Source: Verrucomicrobia bacterium UBA3214 (GTDB lineage: Bacteria > Verrucomicrobiota > Kiritimatiellia > RFP12 > UBA1067). From it: 31,419 bases of DNA. Shown piece after piece: positions 28,146 to 31,419 of this stretch. A program made the position numbers and the translations under genes. Under the pieces are notes generated by a model. The model worked only from the letters and a program-made list of their open reading frames with translations, was not told the origin of the DNA and made no database searches. Positions within the stretch are counted from its first letter, which is position 1. Every line of letters starts with the position of its first letter. The DNA lies in assembly GCA_002363575.1 (NCBI GenBank), contig DEWI01000175.1, positions 1 to 31,419 on the forward strand, in the 5' to 3' direction.

Positions 28146-28748
28146 TCAGCGGAAGCCGAGAATTTTGTGGAGCTGCACGGAAAGCGACCAGTCCGGCAAA
28201 AGCGCCAGCGCGGCTTTCGCGCCGGCGAAATCGATTTCGCCGGCGCGCTCGCATGGCGAAACGTAGTAGTCGCCGGCGCTGATTCTCGCGCGCATGCGGC
28301 GGCAAAATGCGGCTGTCTGCTCCGGCGGCGCCGATGCCACGACGCGGACTTCGCCGGCGACCGCAATCCGCACCGAGCTTTCATACTCGATTTTCGGCGA
28401 GCATGCAATGTAATCGACGAATGCAAGCCACGGCGCGTCGTCGATGGAGCGCGTGCCGTTTGTCTCGACGGCGATCCAGAAGCCGCGCTTCTTGAGTTCG
28501 GCGACGAGGCGATCCATGCCTTGCACGATCGTCGGCTCCCCGCCGGTCAGAATGACATTGCGGCACGAAAAGGACGAAATCTCGTCCACCAGGCTTTCGA
28601 GGGACGCCGCGAAGCGCGCCTCTGCGGCGGTATCGCACCACACGCATGAAAGATTGCAGCCGGCGAAGCGCACGAATACGCACTGCCGGCCGGTATTCCG
28701 CCCCTCTCCCTGGAGAGACTTGAAAATCTCGACGAGTTTGAATTCCAT
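28146..28748 (-). CDS. queE: 7-carboxy-7-deazaguanine synthase (radical SAM)
   Basis: A radical SAM enzyme that converts 6-carboxytetrahydropterin to 7-carboxy-7-deazaguanine, the precursor of preQ0, queuosine and 7-deazaguanine DNA modifications. The 200-aa protein begins MEFKLVEIFKSLQGEGRNTG. It has the cluster-binding motif CNLSCVWCDT (Cys-x3-Cys-x2-Cys) and the SAM-binding VILTGGEPTIV, then AVETNGTRS. The length is normal. Codon use is GC3-rich like the core genome. No other queuosine gene is in the window. It lies between the two copies of the tRNA-Ser repeat and 14 nt downstream of the transposase-like gene on the same strand. If the repeats are att sites it belongs to the insert, otherwise it is an old core gene; composition favours the latter. 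Confidence 0.95.
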   Translation of the reverse strand: MEFKLVEIFKSLQGEGRNTGRQCVFVRFAGCNLSCVWCDTAAEARFAASLESLVDEISSFSCRNVILTGGEPTIVQGMDRLVAELKKRGFWIAVETNGTRSIDDAPWLAFVDYIACSPKIEYESSVRIAVAGEVRVVASAPPEQTAAFCRRMRARISAGDYYVSPCERAGEIDFAGAKAALALLPDWSLSVQLHKILGFR

Positions 28749-28762
28749 CGCCCGCCGCGCGC

Positions 28763-29350
28763 TCACTCGAAGCCCAGGACGTTGCGCATCGTGTATATCC
28801 CGCACGCGCGACCCTTCGCCCCCTCCGGCACGCTGATCTCGTCGGCATCTGACTTCAGCACCCAGCGGCGGAATGTCGAGTGGCTCTCTTTCGCAGCCGT
28901 CATCTCGTGGATATTGCCGGTCGCAACCCGGTAGCTTTTCTGCGCACATTGCTCAAGGACAAGCTTCGCGAGTTCGTTGGACATCGTCTGGTGCTTCTCC
29001 AACCCGCACATGAGCGCCAACGGCACGAAGATCTTTCCGCAATGCTTGCACTTCACGCGCGTGATTCTCGGCAGTTCGACGAGGCCAAGGCGCGTGCGAA
29101 TCTTGCGCGGCATGCCCCCGTCGAGGACGAGATCGGGATGCTCGCAGGTGCAGCCGCATTTCTCTGGCAACGGTTGCTTGAGCATGACTTTCAGTCTGAG
29201 GTTCTCGTCGACGAGAAGAACAATGGTCTTCAGCAGCTGGGGAAACGCCTTCTTGTTCGCAAGCTCCTCCATGCGATAAATGAACTCGTCCAGGCCGAAG
29301 CCATTTTCCGATAGCGAAACGATCAAAGATGTGGTAATATTATACTGCAT
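28763..29350 (-). CDS. Truncated transposase-like protein (ISLre2/UPF0236/ISKra4-type N-terminal region)
   Basis: A 195-aa protein with an excellent start: AGGAGG about nine nt upstream of the ATG at 29350. Residues 65-104 hold Cys pairs CGCTC and CKHC, a zinc-ribbon-like module. The block IRTRLGLVELPRITRVKCKHCGK, LMCGLEKHQTMSNELAKLVLEQCAQKSYRVATG and SHSTFRRWVL resembles the DNA-binding N terminus of ISLre2/UPF0236/ISKra4-type transposases (GLEK, then helix-turn-helix and SH-T-RWV). The DDE catalytic domain is missing: the frame ends about 30 residues after the RWV helix. It is either a decayed insertion sequence, or a stand-alone DNA-binding protein made from one. Its N terminus shares EFI-x-R-x-EELA with the divergently transcribed gene at 29537. 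The stop lies 14 nt before queE. Confidence 0.65.
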   Translation of the reverse strand: MQYNITTSLIVSLSENGFGLDEFIYRMEELANKKAFPQLLKTIVLLVDENLRLKVMLKQPLPEKCGCTCEHPDLVLDGGMPRKIRTRLGLVELPRITRVKCKHCGKIFVPLALMCGLEKHQTMSNELAKLVLEQCAQKSYRVATGNIHEMTAAKESHSTFRRWVLKSDADEISVPEGAKGRACGIYTMRNVLGFE

Positions 29351-29536
29351 TTTTGGGATCCTCCTGTGTGGTAACAAGAGCATCTCAAAAATGCTTTCCT
29401 TTTTCAAGCCCCAGGAGCTGTTATTCAGCCAGAACATATGTCATTTTCCTGGACCTTCATCCCAGACTTTGCCACATTATCTTTTTTATATTTTTCCATT
29501 AACCCCCAAACCCAAAAAAATGATATAATCCCCATC
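29351..29536. other. AT-rich divergent intergenic region
   Basis: A 186-bp gap that is markedly richer in A/T than the rest of the window, with T-tracts and A-tracts near 29480-29520. It separates the leftward transposase-like gene (AGGAGG ribosome site at its left edge) from the rightward Cys-rich gene, whose TATAAT lies at 29524-29529. It probably holds both promoters. The composition shift suggests foreign origin. Confidence 0.55.
29524..29529 (+). promoter_or_regulatory. -10 box of a leaderless promoter
   Basis: A perfect TATAAT ends seven nt before the ATG at 29537, so transcription should start at or next to the A of that ATG. No Shine-Dalgarno is present. No good -35 lies at 17 bp, where the sequence is AACCCC; a TCCATT-like element lies further out. 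Confidence 0.55.
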
Positions 29537-30130
29537 ATGATGCAATTTTCTTTTGATATTTCATACCCGGAATTTATCTCGCGATTGGAGGAGCTCGCAG
29601 CGGAAATCGTCGCGACGGAAGCCTTGCTGCCCGGAAGCATCGCCGTCCGCTCGAATAATGGCAAAACCGTAACCTCCCACTCCGTCTGCACCTGCGAGCT
29701 GCCATTTCCATGTGCGCCCGGAGACAAACCCGCCGTCAGCAGTATCTTCAATGTTCGCCCGTGCAAGGCGAAAGCCGATGTTGGTCGCGCCATCCTGAAA
29801 ATCGCCGATTTCATACATTCCGCCGCCCCCATCCCGCCAGACGCCTCGGAAGAACTCAAAATCCCGAACGCCACGTCTTCTTCACCCTACTGGAACGTCA
29901 AGGTCAATATGGCATCACCCGATACCATCCCTTATCTCCGCGCCCTCATTCTTTTCCGTCTCGCACACTATCTCTCGGGCGCCGCGCCTTTCGGCTGCTG
30001 CGGCATGTTCAAGGAATGCTCCGACGCCAGACGCTGCATCCACCCAAACCGCCTCTATGCCACATCCTGCGCTTACCGCCACAACCTCGACGCCGGTCGC
30101 ATCTTCTACGGCAAAAACAAAAACACCTAA
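29537..30130 (+). CDS. Unknown Cys-rich protein, partner of the exonuclease-BRCT gene
   Basis: A 197-aa protein; ATG at 29537 or the adjacent one at 29540. An in-frame start further upstream would read through the promoter and was rejected. The N terminus (FSFDISYPEFISRLEELAAE) is probably helical. The middle holds a CTCELPFPC cluster. The last 45 residues carry a striking Cys-rich block, FGCCGMFKECSDARRC then LYATSCAYRHNLDAGRIFYG and KNKNT. I recall similar C-terminal blocks in small proteins near DNA-handling genes of other bacteria and phages, but know no function. Five Cys in 20 residues suggest a metal or Fe-S site. Its codon use is less GC-biased than its neighbours. The stop lies 12 nt before the exonuclease ATG and overlaps that gene's ribosome site, so they form an operon. 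Confidence 0.75.
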   Translation: MMQFSFDISYPEFISRLEELAAEIVATEALLPGSIAVRSNNGKTVTSHSVCTCELPFPCAPGDKPAVSSIFNVRPCKAKADVGRAILKIADFIHSAAPIPPDASEELKIPNATSSSPYWNVKVNMASPDTIPYLRALILFRLAHYLSGAAPFGCCGMFKECSDARRCIHPNRLYATSCAYRHNLDAGRIFYGKNKNT

Positions 30131-30142
30131 GGAGCCGCCACC

Positions 30143-31285
30143 ATGCCCGAATATATCGCCCTCGATTTCGAGACTGCAAACCCACAGCGCGTCTCCGCTT
30201 GCTCTGTCGGCGGATGCGTAATTTCCAATGACCAGATAGTTGACCGCTTCTCGTCTTTCATAAAGCCGCCTACCGACTATTTTGCCCTCTCTAATGTCGC
30301 CATCCACCATATCACCCCGGACATGGTCGCCGACGCCCCTACCTTCGCAGACCTCTTCCCTCGCTTTTGCTCCCGCGTCAATCATCGCACCGTCATTTCC
30401 TATACCAGGTTCGACCTAACGGTCATAGAGTCCCTCTTCAGCTACTTCGGCCTGTCCGCCCCATTCAAGTATGTCGATGTCTGCGCCCTCGCAAGGGAAA
30501 AACTGCCTCAACTCCCAAACCACCGACTCCCTACTGTCGCCGCCGCACTCGGTCTAGGTTCGTTCAACCACCACGACGCTTCTGCCGACGCCGAAATGTG
30601 CGCCCGCGTCTTCCTCGCCCTTCGGAAACTCCCGCAGAATAGTGCAAAAACCCGCCGCCGCCCCATCGCTAATGCGTTCTCCGATTATATCGATTCTGTC
30701 CTTGATGACGGAGTTGTCGATGTCAAGGAGGTGGTCGAGCTCCGCTGCTTTCTCGATGTCCTGCCACCTTGCCAACCCCTCGATGACCTAGCCACCCAAC
30801 TCGATGCCGCCCTCGCCGACGGCGTTATTACCCAAGACGAATCAAACTCCATCGCCGATTCTCTCAGCGCTGTTCGGGCTATCGCACACAATATCTTCGA
30901 CTCTGAACCACGCCAGCCCACGCCTCGCTCGATTCCGCCAAAGAGCAAACCTCGCTTCGTCACCCTCAAGCCCTCCGACGTCACCCATTCCGCCCCTGCC
31001 GACTCCATTGATCCCAACAATCCGCTCTATGGGAAAACGGTCGTCTTTACCGGAGAACTCTCAGGCCTCTCGCGCGAAAAAGCGTGGCAGACTGTTGTCG
31101 ATCTCGGCGGCAAAGCCGCCAACGGCGTCACTCGCTCCACCGATTTCCTCGTCATCGGATACACCGGCGAATACGGCGTCACATCCAAACAGAAGATGGC
31201 CGAACGCTACATCCAGCAAGGTCGCCCAATCTCTATCATTGATGAATCGGAATTCCTTAGGTTGACAGCCGCCGGCGAACAATAA
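30143..31285 (+). CDS. DnaQ-like 3'-5' exonuclease with a C-terminal BRCT domain
   Basis: A 380-aa protein in three parts. Residues 1-163 are a DEDD exonuclease: Asp8 and Glu10 in IALDFETAN, Asp91 in SYTRFDLTV, and His144-x4-Asp149 in NHHDASADAEM, the DEDDh pattern. Residues 176-235 are an acidic helical segment with a DG-VVD-EV and DGVITQDES repeat. Residues 294-380 are a BRCT domain, PLYGKTVVFTGELSGLSREK onward with TDFLVIGYTGEYG and ISIIDESEF. The start follows AAGGAG by 8 nt. The layout fits a DNA-processing enzyme recruited by BRCT to breaks or phosphopeptides. A DnaQ-BRCT combination is known in bacteria as a loosely characterised group, so replication, repair and anti-phage defence all remain open. 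Codon use is less GC-rich than its surroundings. Confidence 0.88.
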   Translation: MPEYIALDFETANPQRVSACSVGGCVISNDQIVDRFSSFIKPPTDYFALSNVAIHHITPDMVADAPTFADLFPRFCSRVNHRTVISYTRFDLTVIESLFSYFGLSAPFKYVDVCALAREKLPQLPNHRLPTVAAALGLGSFNHHDASADAEMCARVFLALRKLPQNSAKTRRRPIANAFSDYIDSVLDDGVVDVKEVVELRCFLDVLPPCQPLDDLATQLDAALADGVITQDESNSIADSLSAVRAIAHNIFDSEPRQPTPRSIPPKSKPRFVTLKPSDVTHSAPADSIDPNNPLYGKTVVFTGELSGLSREKAWQTVVDLGGKAANGVTRSTDFLVIGYTGEYGVTSKQKMAERYIQQGRPISIIDESEFLRLTAAGEQ

Positions 31286-31396
31286 ATGTGTCAGAGGGAA
31301 TTTGTGACCAAAGGTGTGACTAATCAACAATTCGGCAAATATGTTAAAGTCCCAAAACACCCAACAAAACCAGTGTATGACAAAGCAAGCCGTTTT
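31286..31396. other. AT-richer tail of the accessory segment
   Basis: 111 bp between the exonuclease stop and the right repeat. It contains short GTGAC-type direct repeats (GTGACC, GTGACT near 31304-31320) of the kind seen as recombinase arm sites, but too few to claim that. No gene or terminator seen. Confidence 0.4.
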
Positions 31397-31419
31397 TTCG
31401 AATCCCCCCCCCTCCGCCA
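31397..31419 (+). repeat. Right copy of the tRNA-Ser 3'-end repeat (putative attR), at the window edge
   Basis: 23 bp identical to 28041-28063. The bases before it (CAAGCCGTTT) show no tRNA body, so this is a duplicated 3' fragment and not a second tRNA gene. The window ends exactly at its CCA. Confidence 0.7.

Noticed and set aside
27536..28426. 296-aa minus-strand ORF and plus-strand ORFs across the tRNA cluster
   Set aside because: They span three tRNA genes and a terminator, so they cannot be real proteins.
29438..29536. Upstream start for the Cys-rich gene
   Set aside because: The added residues are AT-rich noise crossing the TATAAT box and there is no ribosome site.
31397..31419. Second tRNA-Ser gene cut by the window edge
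   Set aside because: The bases before the repeat do not form a T-stem 5' strand, variable arm or anticodon arm, so only the 3' 23 nt are present.

Overview
This is a compact, GC-rich bacterial chromosome segment of about 31.4 kb. It holds mostly housekeeping genes and ends on the right in a short accessory segment. RpmE, PrfA, GlnS, NrdR, an RnfE-type subunit, a Cys-containing L31 and mixed use of Shine-Dalgarno and SD-less starts fit a Gram-negative-type bacterium. The protein flavour and the 22-bp palindromic array resemble the Verrucomicrobiota/Kiritimatiellota/Lentisphaerota group. That placement is from memory and is weak. The right edge looks like a contig end.

Layout. (1) 1-7224, minus strand: hom and lysC (threonine/lysine branch), a secreted LacZ-type GH2 beta-galactosidase, truB and a partial ribF, with a good promoter in front of hom. 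(2) 7420-13019, plus strand: purD, a HAD hydrolase, a phosphomannomutase/phosphoglucomutase, a PHP phosphoesterase and an NhaC-type antiporter. This run diverges from hom and ends tail-to-tail with the next block. (3) 18311-13009, minus strand: rpmE, prfA, a small unknown ORF, an MT-A70 DNA methyltransferase, glnS and a FabF-like ketosynthase, several with 4-nt start/stop overlaps. (4) 26823-18415, minus strand: rnfE/rsxE, nrdR, an oxidoreductase-fold protein, a DtxR/MntR regulator overlapping a zinc ribbon-EIIA fusion, dacA, mscS, galE, a UDG-like protein and a tRNA-dihydrouridine synthase. (5) 26824-27780: about 950 bp with no convincing gene, containing six copies of a 14-bp palindrome at an exact 22-bp period. 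(6) 27781-28063: tRNA-Gly, tRNA-Leu and tRNA-Ser in tandem with their own promoter and terminator. (7) 28064-31419: queE, a truncated transposase-like gene, and a divergent two-gene module of a Cys-rich protein plus a DnaQ-like exonuclease with a BRCT domain. The last 23 bases of the window exactly repeat the last 23 bases of tRNA-Ser.

Most interesting: the accessory end. It is bounded by a tRNA-Ser 3'-end duplication typical of attL/attR, has no visible integrase, and carries an apparently leaderless Cys-rich/exonuclease-BRCT operon. Secondary points are a TruB whose catalytic Asp position reads Glu, an oxidoreductase-fold protein lacking the usual catalytic Lys and His, a zinc ribbon-EIIA fusion coupled to a metal regulator, and an MT-A70 methyltransferase with a possible restriction-enzyme remnant inside a translation operon.
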